DNA from: Pararge aegeria
Taxonomy: Eukaryota > Arthropoda > Insecta > Lepidoptera > Nymphalidae
Reading direction: 5' to 3'
Assembly: GCF_905163445.1 (NCBI RefSeq)
Contig: NC_053196.1
Location: 16,579,501-16,643,500 of the forward strand
Length of the DNA: 64,000 nucleotides
The notes under the pieces: model-generated
What the model saw: only the letters and a program-made list of their open reading frames with translations
Databases searched by the model: none
Told to the model about the DNA's origin: nothing
Part shown: positions 39,882 through 50,635 of the stretch, one piece after another
Layout of the letters: each line of letters starts with the position of its first letter
Numbering within the stretch: position 1 is the first letter of the stretch
Position numbers and translations under genes: made by a program

Positions 39882-40055
39882 GGTGAACGAAAAAATCGTG
39901 AGGGTAACCTGCATACCTGAGAGTTCTCCATAAAGTTCTCAAAGGTGTGTGAAGTCCACCAAATCGCACTGGGCCAGCGTGGCGGGCTCAGCCTTAAACC
40001 CATTGTGAGTTTACCCGTGCCCTGTAGTGGGCCAGTAATGGGTTGACATAATGAT
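39754..40055 (+). mobile_element. SINE-2, complete
   Basis: Continues beyond the duplication with GGTGAACGAAAAAATCGTGA, GAGAGTTCTCCATAAAGTTC, CACTGGGCCAGCGTGGCGGG, GCCCTGTAGTGGGCCAGTAA and TGGGTTGACATAATGATGA, giving the full SINE-2. Intact A and B boxes. Confidence 0.93.
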
Positions 40056-40059
40056 GAGT

Positions 40060-40290
40060 TTTTTGCCGGGGTTTGGGGTTACCGCTACGCAGTATTGTTG
40101 CAATGCTGTGTTCCGGTCTGAAGGGCGTGATTGTCGGTGTAATTACAGACACATGAAGCGCATGGGCACATGGGCGGCATGCTGCTGTAATTTCTCCTTG
40201 CATGCTCTGTTGTGTTGCTCTTTTTATAGGCGATGAGTTTCCACTTTTCAGGTGAGCCATCTGCTTGGTCCGTCAATTATTCCTATAAAG
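40060..40290 (+). repeat. Repeat H copy, longest
   Basis: GGTTACCGCTACGCAGTATT, GCAATGCTGTGTTCCGGTCT, GAAGGGCGTGATTGTCGG, ACACATGAAGCGCATGG and CCATCTGCTTGGTCCGTCAA end in TTATTCC. The CTTTTCAGGTGAGC inside it looks like a splice junction but recurs with the repeat. Confidence 0.72.
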
Positions 40291-40337
40291 AAAGAAAAGA
40301 AAGCAACATAAAAAAATTCTTGGATTGTTTATCTCTT

Positions 40338-40659
40338 ACTCCTATTATAGTATAAAGGACTACGTAACCGATAAAAAAGCTTCGGTGTGAATTATTGCTC
40401 TAACCAAGTTGCTTTTCTAATAATTTTAAATGACATTGTGAGATGGTGATAACAAAAAAAACACTTGGCTAAGTTTGTTGTGGGCTTCTTCTTAGACCAG
40501 GACGCGTTTGGAACCCTCATAGCTTTAGTTTTAAGTTTACGAATGTGGTTATCGCCATCAGCTCACTACCGTGTAATTCTCATGTAATGTAAGCATCAAA
40601 AGTGCCACCTATGGGCCTACTTGAATGAAGATTTTTGACTTTGACTTTGACTTTGACTT
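40338..40659 (+). mobile_element. SRE-5 retroposon, near full length
   Basis: CTCCTATTATAGTATAAAGG, ACGTAACCGATAAAAAAGCT, the GGCTTCTTCTTAGACCAGG core, GGGCCTACTTGAATGAAG and four TTTGAC units. One of the best-preserved copies. Confidence 0.94.
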
Positions 40660-41204
40660 CTTACGATCTGGCCTATTTATATGGATAATGAATATCTTTA
40701 TTTTGATTTAATCTTCTTATTAGATTAATATGATTTAAAGTTCACTTTGTGTAATTACACATTGCTGGATATATTATAAAAAATTGTTATGTCAAAATAA
40801 ATTCTGGAGAGAAACAGACAATGCACAAAGTCGCGTTAATTGCTAGTGGCATAATAGTTAAACGATAGTTATTACAAATGGATCCCATTCAAAATGGGAA
40901 CACTGATTAGACCTTTTGTGATTCTATGGCGCGATAATGCTATTTAGTCGCCGTTGTGGATGAAATTATTGAGATTATACAGATTGTGAATGTTGTGCAA
41001 TTATATTGGCATTGTACTCGCGGTCTAGTGCCCGCATTATGGACGTGTAATGTGTAATGGGCTTCATTTGAATGTTTCAATGATTCTTCAATTAGGTTTC
41101 CATGTTTTCGGGTATAATTAACTGCCTATTATAACATTTGGTTTAGAATTTTACATTTTACGTGCCTTAATTCATCAGAGAAGGAAAGTTGTATAAAAGT
41201 CTGG
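40660..41204. other. Unassigned AT-rich stretch
   Basis: No coding or repeat signal recognised. Confidence 0.4.
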
Positions 41205-41231
41205 ATTTATTTATTTATTTATTTATTCAGA
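41205..41231. repeat. (ATTT)n microsatellite
   Basis: Five ATTT units. What follows (CAGAATATTGGTAACGG onward) may be a reversed LINE 3' UTR whose A-tail this run represents. Confidence 0.85.
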
Positions 41232-41491
41232 ATATTGGTAACGGTACAGAATTGACACAGTAAACATAGTGCTACGATAACTGTTGCAGTAGTATAAACT
41301 GTGTCGCAACAATTAACGCCCACCTCCAACAATAAATGTATGGTACCAATAAAACAAAAGTAGAACATAGGAAAGGCAAATAAAAAAAAAATGAAAAAAA
41401 AAGCGTAAAATTTTGTATTGTATCCCTAAAACAACTAGGACGAGCCCTGTCAAAAAACTCTACTAATAGTAAAGAACGAGATAAATAATTA

Positions 41492-41625
41492 TTAAAATTT
41501 AAATATTAAAGTTGGAAATGCGCAACTGTTGAGATTCTTGCTGGCACCTTCCCCACAGTTTTTCTGCAGTGATAGGGTCACTAAAGACAGAGTTAAATAA
41601 TAAAATAAATGAATTTTGAATTGAT
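41492..41625 (+). mobile_element. LINE-A 3' UTR fragment, diverged
   Basis: GCAACTGTTGAGATTCTTGC and AAATAAATGAATTTTGAATT are kept, but the block with CTGCCTTCCGAACCGG is scrambled and the CAAAAGTG segment is deleted. Confidence 0.65.
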
Positions 41626-41628
41626 TAT

Positions 41629-41921
41629 GACGGGCGATTGTCGCAGTGGGCATTGCTTTTTTTGTCAAACGGCGCGGGTTCGATTCCCACAACTGGAAAA
41701 TGTTTTTCAGTGTGACTGACTGACTAAACTAAAATATACACTAATCACCTATCTTTATATAATAAGTAGGATTTATGTACTTACCTATAGTTTTCATAAA
41801 ATTTATTAATTACAATAAAAATATTCATCAGTTATCTTGGTACCCAAATACACGAGCTACGCTTATTTTGGGACTAGATAGCGATGTGTGTATTGTAGTA
41901 GTACATTAATTTATTTATTTA
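41629..41921 (+). mobile_element. SINE-1 with altered interior
   Basis: GACGGGCGATTGTCGCAGTG, GGGTTCGATTCCCACAACTG and, further on, ATATTCATCAGTTATCTTGG, CTACGCTTATTTTGGGAC and GTAGTAGTACATTAATTTAT. About 80 bp of unrelated sequence replaces part of the body. It follows the LINE-A fragment directly. Confidence 0.85.
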
Positions 41922-42185
41922 ATTAATGCAATCCTAGAATCAAACCCATGAGGTTGCCCTTTAGGGTACTAATACTTAAGCTAATATTAGTCAGTCTCAC
42001 CTCCCGCCCCCTACCCGCAGGTGATGGTTGTATAAGAGCGCTTTGTACAGGCTTTATGCAACAAAAAACATTTCTTACTCGCGACAATCCACCACTCAGC
42101 CGCTTTAATTGCGAGTGGTAAAACAAACGGGGAAGCTGAGCGGCACGCGTGCCCGGCGGCGCAAGCGAGCGTATGAAACGCGCGG
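41922..42185. other. Unassigned stretch with GC-rich end
   Basis: CGGCACGCGTGCCCGGCGGC at 42141 and CGCAAGCGAGCGTATGAAAC stand out; otherwise nothing recognised. Confidence 0.35.
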
Positions 42186-42640
42186 TTTACAACCGACTTA
42201 AAAAAATGAGGAGGTTAAATAAATAAATATACTACGACAATACACACACCGCCATCTAGCCCCAGAGTAAGCGTAGCTAGTGTTATGGGTGCTAATATGT
42301 CTGATGAATATTTTTTTTATAATGAATAATATAGATAAATACTTATAAAATACATGTAAATACCCAGACACTTAAAAACATTCCTGTTCATCACACAAAC
42401 ATTTTCCAGTAGTGGGTTCTCAATTCAACTATGCTTTTTTTGTATATTAGTTACGCGATTACTCCGCCAAATAAAAATTTGGTGAAGATCTGTTACAGAA
42501 ATACTGGCGAAATCGACGGAAATCTTTAAATTTTATGTGCACACCTATACTGATTTGAGTTTTTTTAAAATGTAACTTGAGCCTTTTCTTTTGAAAAGCA
42601 TGAAAAATTAACTGATTATGATGACCACGGATGGCCACCG
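42186..42640 (+). repeat. Repeat J copy interrupted by SINE-1
   Basis: TTACAACCGACTTAAAAAAA and TGAGGAGGTT before the SINE connect with GGTTCTCAATTCAACTATGC after it, then TAGTTACGCGATTACTCCGC, GGTGAAGATCTGTTAC and TTATGTGCACACCTATACTG. The same order is found at 50012. Confidence 0.7.
42217..42414 (-). mobile_element. SINE-1 inserted in repeat J, head missing
   Basis: AAATAAATATACTACGACAA through CATTTTCCAGTAGTGGG reversed; truncated just before the B box. GGTT stands at both borders and may be part of the target duplication. Confidence 0.88.
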
Positions 42641-43684
42641 AAACTATACAAAAATAAGTATAACACGCGTTACGCTTCCTTTATACCAAATACACGGTAA
42701 TAAATTTATGCTCGCCACAATAAAGAGCTGATTTTAAAGTGCCGGGAGAATTTCGGAACTAGCGCCGCGGCCTCGGGAAAAGCAATATTTTTTAACGGTT
42801 ATACACAGATATAATTGCAAACCTACTAGTCTTTCCATCATATTTAATATTTAAAATGTTTCAAATATTAATTATTTTTAAGATAGCTTACCTAAAAGCC
42901 ACTGCAATAAAATATCTCTCTAAATATCACTCTTATTAAAATCCCTTCATTATACCTATCAGCTTATAAAATGAAAATGTTAATGAAATTTATATCATCG
43001 ATAAGTATGAATTCCACAACGCCTTATATAATTCTTATTTGACCTGTTTATGAAATTAAAGCATCCACATTCAATGTATGTGGGATGATCTCTATTTCCC
43101 TCCCTCTCATGTGCCTAAAAGTTCACGTTTACGTGAGAACTACTTGAAATTTCTACTCGTATTAATTATTCTGGTCCAAAAAACGTCTAAAGTTTTACTT
43201 CAGAAGTATGATTGTGTGAGAGAAAACTACGCCTATTTTATTGTTCCGTTGATTGTAAATGTCGTAGCTTCCGTAGCGTAGCTTTTGACGTAGCATAGTT
43301 CTCACGTTAGAAGTTCTATCGTAGCACATGGATATCTTATGCGCTCTGTAGCATGCTACGCAAGCGTAACATAGCTTGAATTTCTAGCGGGCTGGCCACG
43401 GGACATTAGAACCGCGCGAATTTTCATGCGACGTGATTGCATGTAATAGCCATTGCCAGTATTTCCCTTTTTTATCAGGCTAGATTCTTCACCGGTTGCG
43501 TTTGAGTTTGTTCATTTGCTGGATGTAACCTTGAACGCTACTTGTAGTTGAAAAGCCACTGACGGAGCATCTAGTGACTGCAATAAGTTCATGGCGAATG
43601 ATTGATATGGTTGACAAGCTTGACTCGGTATTCCCGGATATTTTTAACAATTATTATCTATCTATATTAAGGAATAATATCGTA
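42641..43684. other. Unassigned stretch
   Basis: ACGTGAGAACTA (43131-43142) has a perfect inverted partner TAGTTCTCACGT at 43296-43307. GCGTAGC-type motifs are unusually frequent between 43258 and 43390. No gene seen. Confidence 0.35.
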
Positions 43685-43909
43685 ACAATTATTTATTGTA
43701 AAAACAACATTTTCTGGGGATGCTCCGGTTTTGGAGCGAAACGTGCGTACATTGCCGAAGATCTGTTTGGTGTGGAGTATAAGGATTGAAGAAATTATAA
43801 ATTACACCATACAGATTCTCCAGCTTTTTTTTACAAAATAAGCTTTATTTTCATAATATATCATGGAATTCCTCAAAGTAATGCCTGCTTCTATCCAATA
43901 CAGGCTATT
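43685..43909 (+). repeat. DR-6 copy, complete
   Basis: GGATGCTCCGGTTTTGGAGC, GAAACGTGCGTACATTGCCG, GTTTGGTGTGGAGTATAAGG, ATTACACCATACAGATTCTC, ATAATATATCATGGAATTCC and AAGTAATGCCTGCTTCTATC are in order. Confidence 0.82.
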
Positions 43910-43911
43910 TA

Positions 43912-43994
43912 TACCGGTAAAAATTAACATTACCCACGGAATTTGGAAAAAACTATAATAAACGGGAATGAATGATGCGGGCAACAGCTAGTAT
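43912..43994 (+). repeat. Repeat F terminal fragment
   Basis: AATAAACGGGAATGAATGAT and GCGGGCAACAGCTAGTA form the conserved GCGGGCAACAGCTAGT terminus; the upstream body is lost. It abuts the DR-6 copy. Confidence 0.6.
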
Positions 43995-44008
43995 TGTAAA
44001 TAATATAT

Positions 44009-44155
44009 ACATAAATAAATATACTATGACAATACACACACATTGCCATCTAGCCCCAAAGTAAGCGTTGCTTGTGGTATGGATACTAAAATGACTGATG
44101 AATATTTTTTTAGGAGTAATATACATACATACCTGTACTATACAGATAAACACGT
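44009..44155 (-). mobile_element. SINE-1, head missing
   Basis: AAATAAATATACTATGACAA through ACAGATAAACACG reversed, truncated before the tRNA-like part. Confidence 0.85.
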
Positions 44156-44173
44156 TTGATATATTAAAAAAAA

Positions 44174-44216
44174 AGCTAAGATATATATAATGTTTTTTTT
44201 TTGTTTCAGGTAAGTG
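44174..44216 (+). promoter_or_regulatory. Candidate recursive (ratchet) splice site
   Basis: GCTAAG, usable as a branch site, is followed by TGTTTTTTTTTTGTTTCAG with AG at 44208-44209 and, without a gap, GTAAGTG from 44210. A 3' splice site fused to a 5' splice site defines a zero-length exon, used in long insect introns to remove the intron in steps. It lies about 36 kb downstream of the donor at 8220 and on the same strand. Seen: the sequence. Known: this is the ratchet-point consensus described in Drosophila. Inferred: that it is used here. Confidence 0.6.
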
Positions 44217-45540
44217 AATGCATTATTGGACACAAAACAGTGTAATTAGTATTTATAGGTGATAAGAACGCCGACGATGGTAAATCCGACTGCTTTTAAA
44301 GTTTAAAGTAAGAAATAAGTTTAAAGCATTTATGTGGTTTCCATAACAGTATTTGGTTATTGAAGTTAATTCCTTTTGGCGAATAAAATTCAGATGATGA
44401 AGCGGGCAGATGTAAATATTAGATAAAGTAAGTCTCCAATGAGAATTATTTTTAATTATGATGATTTTACTGAAGCCCTTATGAATACATTTTTTAATAA
44501 ACAACTCTTTATCTATTTAAAAAATAGTTAATATATAATTTGTGGTCTTTGTACTTACGTTTTATATTGTTTCGCTCAGTTCTATTTCATTTATGATTAG
44601 TACCGAAAACGTTTAACTCATTACTTTGCGTATTACTTTACTTACTAGTTTATGTTTTTATATATTAAGCATTTATATGTGCATAAATTGTAACTACAAA
44701 AAAATCACATCTGTTCTTGGTAACGCAAACGCACACATTGAATTTTATAACGATTCGAGGGAAAAAACGCCCGTCGCTGCCGTTGCTTTACTACTGTCTA
44801 TAATGTTACCACACTTACGGTTTGCACGTGCATAACTTTTTTGTAAAATTTTTGATCCTTTTTTTTTCGTTTATGCAAAAACCACGCCATAAATTCATCT
44901 AAAATTAATCATAGCATATAAAAATATATATATTGTGTTTACTGTGGTATAAATACTGCTTGAAATGTATAGTATTTAAACTATACCTACCGCTGATTGG
45001 TGATGAGCAGCTTCATCTTAATGTTTGACCCTACACACACACACACACATACCTTTTGTATTGCGATAAATAATAGATCACATTTAATAAAAAAACGTTT
45101 CATTTTTGGCCATTCATATCTATGACCGACCATAACCTAACAAAAATATTGTAACATAACCATATTGTAACAAGAAAAATTGCGTCCATTCTCGTGGGCC
45201 GGCGGCCAATCAACGGCAAAATTAAACGGCAGTCGTTATAGCACCAATCGTAAACGCTTATTTTCAGACTGACATATTGGATGCTGGACGCTCTTTTTGA
45301 TTCACAATTATTGCTTGATTGGGAACCTCGGGCTTTCGGAATATTAAGAGATGCATTCATGCATCGAGATGAGTGTGAAGAAACATGACGTTGAAACTCC
45401 ACACGTAAATGGGCGAAATGCTACATACGATTTTTTTGTATATTTTTTATTCATATGTCTTTCAATAACTTTTTGGTGTAAATATCGATTGCTTGGCCTG
45501 TCAATCTTAACAATAGAAAAATAAATATATTTCACTACTA
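44217..45540. other. Unassigned stretch
   Basis: A 100-codon minus frame at 45100-45402 and a 69-codon plus frame at 44626 have no support. A (CA)n run of nine units lies at 45032-45049. Confidence 0.4.
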
Positions 45541-45645
45541 GTTAGTCCTTGATTGCATTACCACCTAGTGTTAAGTGATGATGCAGTCTTACAAGGTACC
45601 GGGCTGTTATTATTATTGGATCAGACCAGAGTAAATTCACATTTT
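45541..45645 (-). mobile_element. SINE-3 fragment
   Basis: TTAGTCCTTGATTGCATTAC, GTTAAGTGATGATGCAGTCT and CAGACCAGAGTAAATTC reversed; most of the middle is deleted. Confidence 0.7.
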
Positions 45646-45659
45646 AAGAAGAAAAATCC

Positions 45660-45943
45660 TATTAATATTAAGGACTACATAGCTTGGGTATAAATTTCTC
45701 AAACTTCATAGCTAAACATTAACTGGACTATGAGATTGTAATACCAAAAAAAAACCTAGCTAAGTTTGTTGTGTAGTTTGTTCTTCTTAGACCAGGGCGC
45801 GTTTGGAACCCTACTAGTTTTAGTTTTAAGTTAACGAATGCAGTTACCATCATTAACATTAGTGTTAACATGTTAAATGTAGGAACGCTTCACAAGTGCA
45901 TGTGATACCTTATCACAGGCACTGGAATAAAACCTTTTTTTAT
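45660..45943 (+). mobile_element. SRE-5 variant
   Basis: ACTATGAGATTGTAATACC, CTAAGTTTGTTGTG, TTCTTCTTAGACCAGGGCGC, GTTTGGAACCCT and TTTTAGTTTTAAGTTAACG are SRE-5, but the 3' end (AACATGTTAAATGTAGG, GGAATAAAACC) replaces the GGCCTACTTGAA tail. The same altered end is seen at 5622-5741. Confidence 0.75.
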
Positions 45944-46567
45944 AATTTTTAAAGACCTCCCACTTAATTATATCAGAAGTGTGATCAAATATAGATAAAA
46001 AAACACGAAATATATTCTCTTTTATCATCCATATAATACAAAAAGTTCACTATTTATTTTAAAAGTTTTCAAAACTATCCGATGTTGTTATAAAAGACGT
46101 TCCAAACAAAAGAGCGGTTAAAAAATCAAATTACAAAAACGCAAGCCGAAAGCCTAACCACGCTTCGACTTGCAAAGAAGATAAAAACTTGTTAAATTTT
46201 AAGCTTTATGCAAGAACTAACTTTGTGGCTATAAAGAGGATCTTTAATACGTTTTACGTTTTATGAGACTACATCCTTGAGTTAACACCTAAAACAAATA
46301 CTCGGTATGCAAATAATAAAAAGGATCGTTTAACTTTACTGATAAAACATTTATTTTGCTTCTAAAATTGCGAAAGGTATTTTATGAAGTATTTGCAAAA
46401 TAAATCGACTTAACGTGAAATATGGTTGAAAGTGTTTTTTGTACAACCGAAGATTTTTATCAAATCTTCATAAAATTGAAACGCCACCAAGTAGAAGGAA
46501 AGAGTAAAAAAAAAATTTCGTATTGTGACGAAGCAACTCGAAATTTTTAGTTGCTATTATAAACGTG
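45944..46567. other. Unassigned AT-rich stretch
   Basis: No coding or repeat signal recognised. Confidence 0.4.
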
Positions 46568-46868
46568 ATTCGGCTTCATATTCGGGGGTCCTAGGTGGAA
46601 ACCCAAAACGCACCTCTAACATTTCTAAGTTATGAGTGTTTAAACTTATTAAAATATTATATGCTTCAACGGTGAAGGAAAACATCGTGAGGAAATCAGC
46701 ACGCCTGAGAGTTGAGAGAGAGTGAGAATCTCCATAATGTTCTCAAAGGCGTGTGCAATCCACCTTTGTGCACTGGGCCAGCGTGGTGGATTATGGCATA
46801 AACCGATCTTATTGTGGAAGGAGACCCGCGCCCTGTAGTGAACCGGTAATGGATTGATATGATGATAT
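46568..46868 (+). mobile_element. SINE-2, head decayed
   Basis: CGGGGGTCCTAGGTGGAAAC (ruined B box), CGCACCTCTAAC, CTTCAACGGTGAAGGAAAAC, ATCGTGAGGAAATCAGCACG, ACTGGGCCAGCGTGGTGG and GTAATGGATTGATATGATGA. A GAGA expansion splits the CCTGAGAGTTCTCC motif. Confidence 0.88.
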
Positions 46869-46880
46869 ATGTGGAAGAGT

Positions 46881-47037
46881 GTTAGTTTTTTGTTTGTCCT
46901 TCCTTCACGCCTTAACAACTTGATTTTTGGCACAAAATTAGTTGAAAGGGCTAAGAGTAACAAAGGCTACTTATTTTTTTACGGAATTAAAAAAAACGGT
47001 AATAAACGCGGATGAGGAAACCGGGCAACAGCTACTA
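46881..47037 (+). repeat. Repeat F copy
   Basis: TTTTTTGTTTGTCCTTCC, GATTTTTGGCACAAAATTAG, GAAAGGGCTAAGAGTAAC and AACCGGGCAACAGCTACTA give the distal half and terminus. Confidence 0.72.
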
Positions 47038-48186
47038 GAACTTAATTTTCTAATTCAGTTGAAAACACAGTTCAACTTTAGCAAACAAGGTAAATATACT
47101 TCAGCGCTACATCAACGACTTCGCTGGGAGATGCGCGACGTACAAACCATCAGTTTAATATTTAACCAAGCTGCTCCGAGATCCGTAGTTAGTAGCTACA
47201 TATGACTAGTTTATCGCCAAAACTATCTGAAGCTACTTGAGACCTGACTTAGCGAGGAGTTGGCTCTCCTTTGACGGTAATTTAATAGTTAATACGTGGC
47301 TGAAGTATTAAGTGATAAGCGACCAGTTATCTGTGGTATTATAGTCTTGAGTAAGGAAATACATGGTGCATTGTACGCTTTTTTACCTAAAAAAATCTTT
47401 ATAGCTATCATGATGTTTCTGGATATCACCCTTATCCAAAACTTTGTGGCGATGGTACAATATATTATCTTCTTGCACTCTCTTCACATGCATATTCTCT
47501 CTCACACAAGCCTAATGTTTGTCCTTATTTGAATGAAGAAAGTGTTCTAGAATTTAAATTTGGCGGTAAAATTTAGTTTAACTTTTAACGATTGATGAGG
47601 TCCTAGTATAAATTATTTCTCGTAGTTCCTTTTTTATATATGTAGGCTCAGATAAAAACTACTATAGCAGCTTCTTTACTTGAATGAGTCATACTTCGGA
47701 GGTCTTATTAATATTATAATTTTTAATTAAATAGATATAGCGCTTTTTGAATAAAACAACAATAACGAAAAAAAAGTTCTAGTTTTGTTTATAAAAAACG
47801 GAATGTTTGTTTGATAAGGGTTTTGTATCTTTATTGATACTCGGTTTAGTGTCATTATAGCCTATAACGTGCTAAGCTCACAGTTTATTATCGCTTAAAG
47901 TCTATGCCTTGTACAAATATTTGTGAAATCCACTAATTCACCCGGGCGAGACCTATCGAAGTCTCTCCATTAAACACTATAACTACAAAGTGGCCGTAGG
48001 TAGGTAAATTGAGATGTTACTTAAACAAACATATACGTGACAATATTCTATTTCTAGATAGTCCAAGCTTGTAGTTGTCGTGATTATGATTAGCTTTCGT
48101 AGTCAGTCAAAACTGTCTGGCAAACTGGCAAGTACTCGTGTTGCATACATGCAAATTGCTTGCGTCCAACTAACCTGGCATATGAC
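47038..48186. other. Unassigned stretch
   Basis: No exon, RNA gene or repeat was recognised in 1.1 kb. The part 47060-47240 is a little richer in GC but has no splice pair. Confidence 0.4.
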
Positions 48187-48370
48187 GACCTCTCTGGCGC
48201 AGTGATGAACGCTGTAGTCTTATAAGTGGAAGTCCCGGGTACTATTCTCGGCGGGGGCTAATTGGGCATTTGTAATTTTTGAATTTTTGCTTTCACTAGT
48301 AACAACCCTACTGGTGCCGTACAGGTTAGCCGACTGCCATCTTACACTGCATCATCATTTACCACCATGG
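48187..48370 (+). mobile_element. SINE-3 with tRNA-like head
   Basis: GACCTCTCTGGCGCAGTGAT, GTCCCGGGTACTATTCTCGG (B box with changes) and CATTTGTAATTTTTGAATTT, then GCCGACTGCCATCTTACACT and GCATCATCATTTACCACC. The central GCGTTCCGG part is deleted. Confidence 0.85.
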
Positions 48371-48480
48371 TATTATCAAATGTTACTGTCACTAATAAGG
48401 ACCGCTATATGTTCTCTAAGAGGTACAGAGGACATCTCCAATTTTTCAACTCCGACCCGTACTTAGACCGATACTAGTTC

Positions 48481-48823
48481 AGTCAAAGTCAAAGTCAAAA
48501 ATATCTTTATTCAAGTAGGCCCACAGGTGGCACTTTTGATGCGTACATAAGAACCACACGGTAGTGAGATGATGGCGATAACCACATTCGTAAACTTAAA
48601 ACTAAAGCTACGAGGGTTCCAAACGCATCCTGGTCTAAGAAGAAGCCCACAACAAACTTAGCCGGGTGTTTTTTTTTTGTTATCACCATCTCACAATATC
48701 TTTAAATTATTAGAAGAGCAACCTGGTTAGAGCAATAATTTACACCCAAGCTTTTTTATCGTTTACGTAGTCCTTTATACTATAATAGGACTTTTCTATA
48801 AGCTTACGTTTAATACAAACTTT
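48481..48823 (-). mobile_element. SRE-5 retroposon, longest copy
   Basis: The element spans three reversed TTTGAC units, ATATCTTTATTCAAGTAGGC, AAACGCATCCTGGTCTAAGA, CACCATCTCACAATATC and, at its 5' end, AGTCCTTTATACTATAATAG and AGCTTACGTTTAATACAAAC. It defines the 343-bp full length. A 60-codon frame recurs in several copies but follows from RNA-level similarity and is not evidence of a protein. Confidence 0.94.
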
Positions 48824-49145
48824 GAACTTTTTAAGAGACATCTCCAGTACAGTTAGGTTAGATTAGTTTTTGGATGAAAAGATTAAAATTCTTAAGGTGT
48901 TGGAATAATCCTTTTGAGCCGAAACACTTACCAATATTGTGAATATGAAAGCTAGTTTGCAGTTTGTTGTGTATGTATGTACACGTCATGCGTGTGTGCG
49001 GCGGTGCATCATCGCTAGCTAACTCCGTCTAATAAAACAGTGTCGTTATAGCAACCGTGCTTATTACTTGTGTTCCCCGACGGAACACAGTATATTCAAC
49101 TTTTACGCAGCAACATTCGCTTTATTATAGTAATAATTAACGAAC
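48824..49145. other. Unassigned stretch
   Basis: No gene or known repeat recognised. Confidence 0.4.
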
Positions 49146-49390
49146 CAAACAGATGGCCTACCTGATAGAAAGTGAAAGGTGATCGCCTAAAACAGAGCAA
49201 CGCTAAGCAGGGTATACGAAGAACAAGTTCTGCAAAATGCCGCCCTGTGTCATTAACCTGAGGCGTAGGTGTTAAGCCTCATGTGTCTCTTATTACACTA
49301 GCCACTAAGCTTTTAAGACCGATACACAGCAATGCTGCTTTATGGCAAAGTACACATGGTGGTAGTACTTCCCCGGATGAGCTTTGCGAT
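49146..49390 (-). repeat. Repeat H copy
   Basis: CAAACAGATGGCCTACCTGA, AAAGGTGATCGCC, GAGGCGTAGGTGTTAAGCCT, CATGTGTCTCTTATTACAC, CAGCAATGCTGCTTTATGGC and GTAGTACTTCCCCGGATGAG are the reverse of the copies at 2325 and 40060. Confidence 0.7.
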
Positions 49391-49734
49391 AAAAAGTACT
49401 ATTACTAAAGAATTTAATATTATTAGTTTCAAGATATATGTAAGAATAGTACATGTAGATAAAGCCGCAGGCAGTTTAACGACATGTCACTTCCGATGTT
49501 ACAGTATTAGTATACCGTTCACATTTGTCACTACGAACCCCCCCAAGGTAATTTACACGTACCTACGCTTTGTTTGATTACCACGAACATGACTTTGTGA
49601 CGTAACACAAAACACGCAATAATACGGCAAATAAATCAAAGAGAAATTACAAATACCAAGTATGAAGTCGCAGTAGGGTGACCATTTAGTTGGATTTTGG
49701 GGTTTTATACTATTTTTAAGCTTTTTCAAATACG

Positions 49735-49918
49735 CCGTGTCCGCGTTCTTCGTCTGCGTTTATTAGGTTTTTTTTTAATGCCGTGGGAGTCTACGGTTTT
49801 CCTGGGATAAAAATTAGTCTACGTAACTCTCGGTCTTTTCAAGAAACTTTAGTTATATAGTTAGGGCGTAAGTGAAGCACAAATATAAAAAGATCACGGG
49901 ATAAAACTAGTGTAAAAA
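49735..49918 (-). repeat. Repeat F copy
   Basis: TCCGCGTTCTTCGTCTGCGT, GGTTTTCCTGGGATAAAAAT and ACTCTCGGTCTTTTCAAG in reversed order. Confidence 0.65.
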
Positions 49919-50011
49919 TAAACTTTTTATTTCTATCTTATAACTACAAACACAATTCAAATTACCCTTTTGACAATTAAAAAACCATATGATTAAAGCT
50001 GTCAAATGTAA

Positions 50012-50270
50012 GCCAACTTAAAAAAAGGAGGAGGTTTCAAATAAACTGTTTTTTTTTCAATATTTGTAGCCATTTATGAGCCGATTTTGATGATTTTTTT
50101 TACGTTTGTTATGTCATACCTCATGGTCCCATATTAATTAGATGAAGATCTATTGGCAAAATCTGGGAAAGAAAGGAATAGTTCTTCAAATATTATAGGC
50201 ACACCTTATAGCAATTTGAATAATTTTTAATGTAACGTATTTTTTTTTTCGAAAATCAGAAGAACACTGG
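50012..50270 (+). repeat. Repeat J copy
   Basis: CCAACTTAAAAAAAGGAGGA, GGTTTCAAATAAACTG, AGCCGATTTTGATGATTTTT, GATGAAGATCTATTGGCAAA and ATAGGCACACCTTATAGC are in the order of the 42186 copy. Confidence 0.68.
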
Positions 50271-50635
50271 AAACTGCTGTGTTCCATAGTAGACCGGAGT
50301 ACTCCTCAACCATAAACAAGAAAGAAAAAAAAATTGGTTGCCTGTAAAGTCGGTATACGGGCGAAAGTTTTACGTGACAACGACTTTGAGTGGTAAAATA
50401 ATTTTAATGTGAATATTCATTCGTATAGTAGGAAGAAGGATGAAATAATAGTAACAATTTAAAACATTTATTTATACAAAGAATTATATTTAAAACATTA
50501 ATTTATACAAAGAATCTCGCACTGAATTTCATATTAACAAAATTTTATTTTTACCTTTACACATACATACGTATTTATATACAAATATACATACAATAAC
50601 TTGCAATACATTTGCGTACAATGAAACAGCGTTTA
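50271..50635. other. Unassigned repeat-like stretch
   Basis: TTGGTTGCCTGTAAAGTCGG and GGGCGAAAGTTTTACGTGAC look like the start of another dispersed element; AACATTTATTTATACAAAGAA is repeated once with small changes near 50465 and 50495. Confidence 0.4.

Noticed and set aside
40240..40252. CTTTTCAGGTGAGC as another recursive splice site
   Set aside because: It lies within repeat H and the pyrimidine tract is short, so the match is likely incidental.
43131..43307. 12-bp perfect inverted repeat ACGTGAGAACTA as transposon ends
   Set aside because: Complementarity stops after 12 bp, no target duplication is visible and no second copy exists in the window.
45100..45402. 100-codon minus-strand frame
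   Set aside because: Low complexity in parts, no motif and no splice signal.
48507..48689. Recurrent 60-codon frame (MVITKKKHPAKF...) in SRE-5 copies
   Set aside because: It is found only where copies are similar at RNA level, breaks in others, and overlaps the region homologous to the LINE-A 3' UTR. No sign of protein selection.
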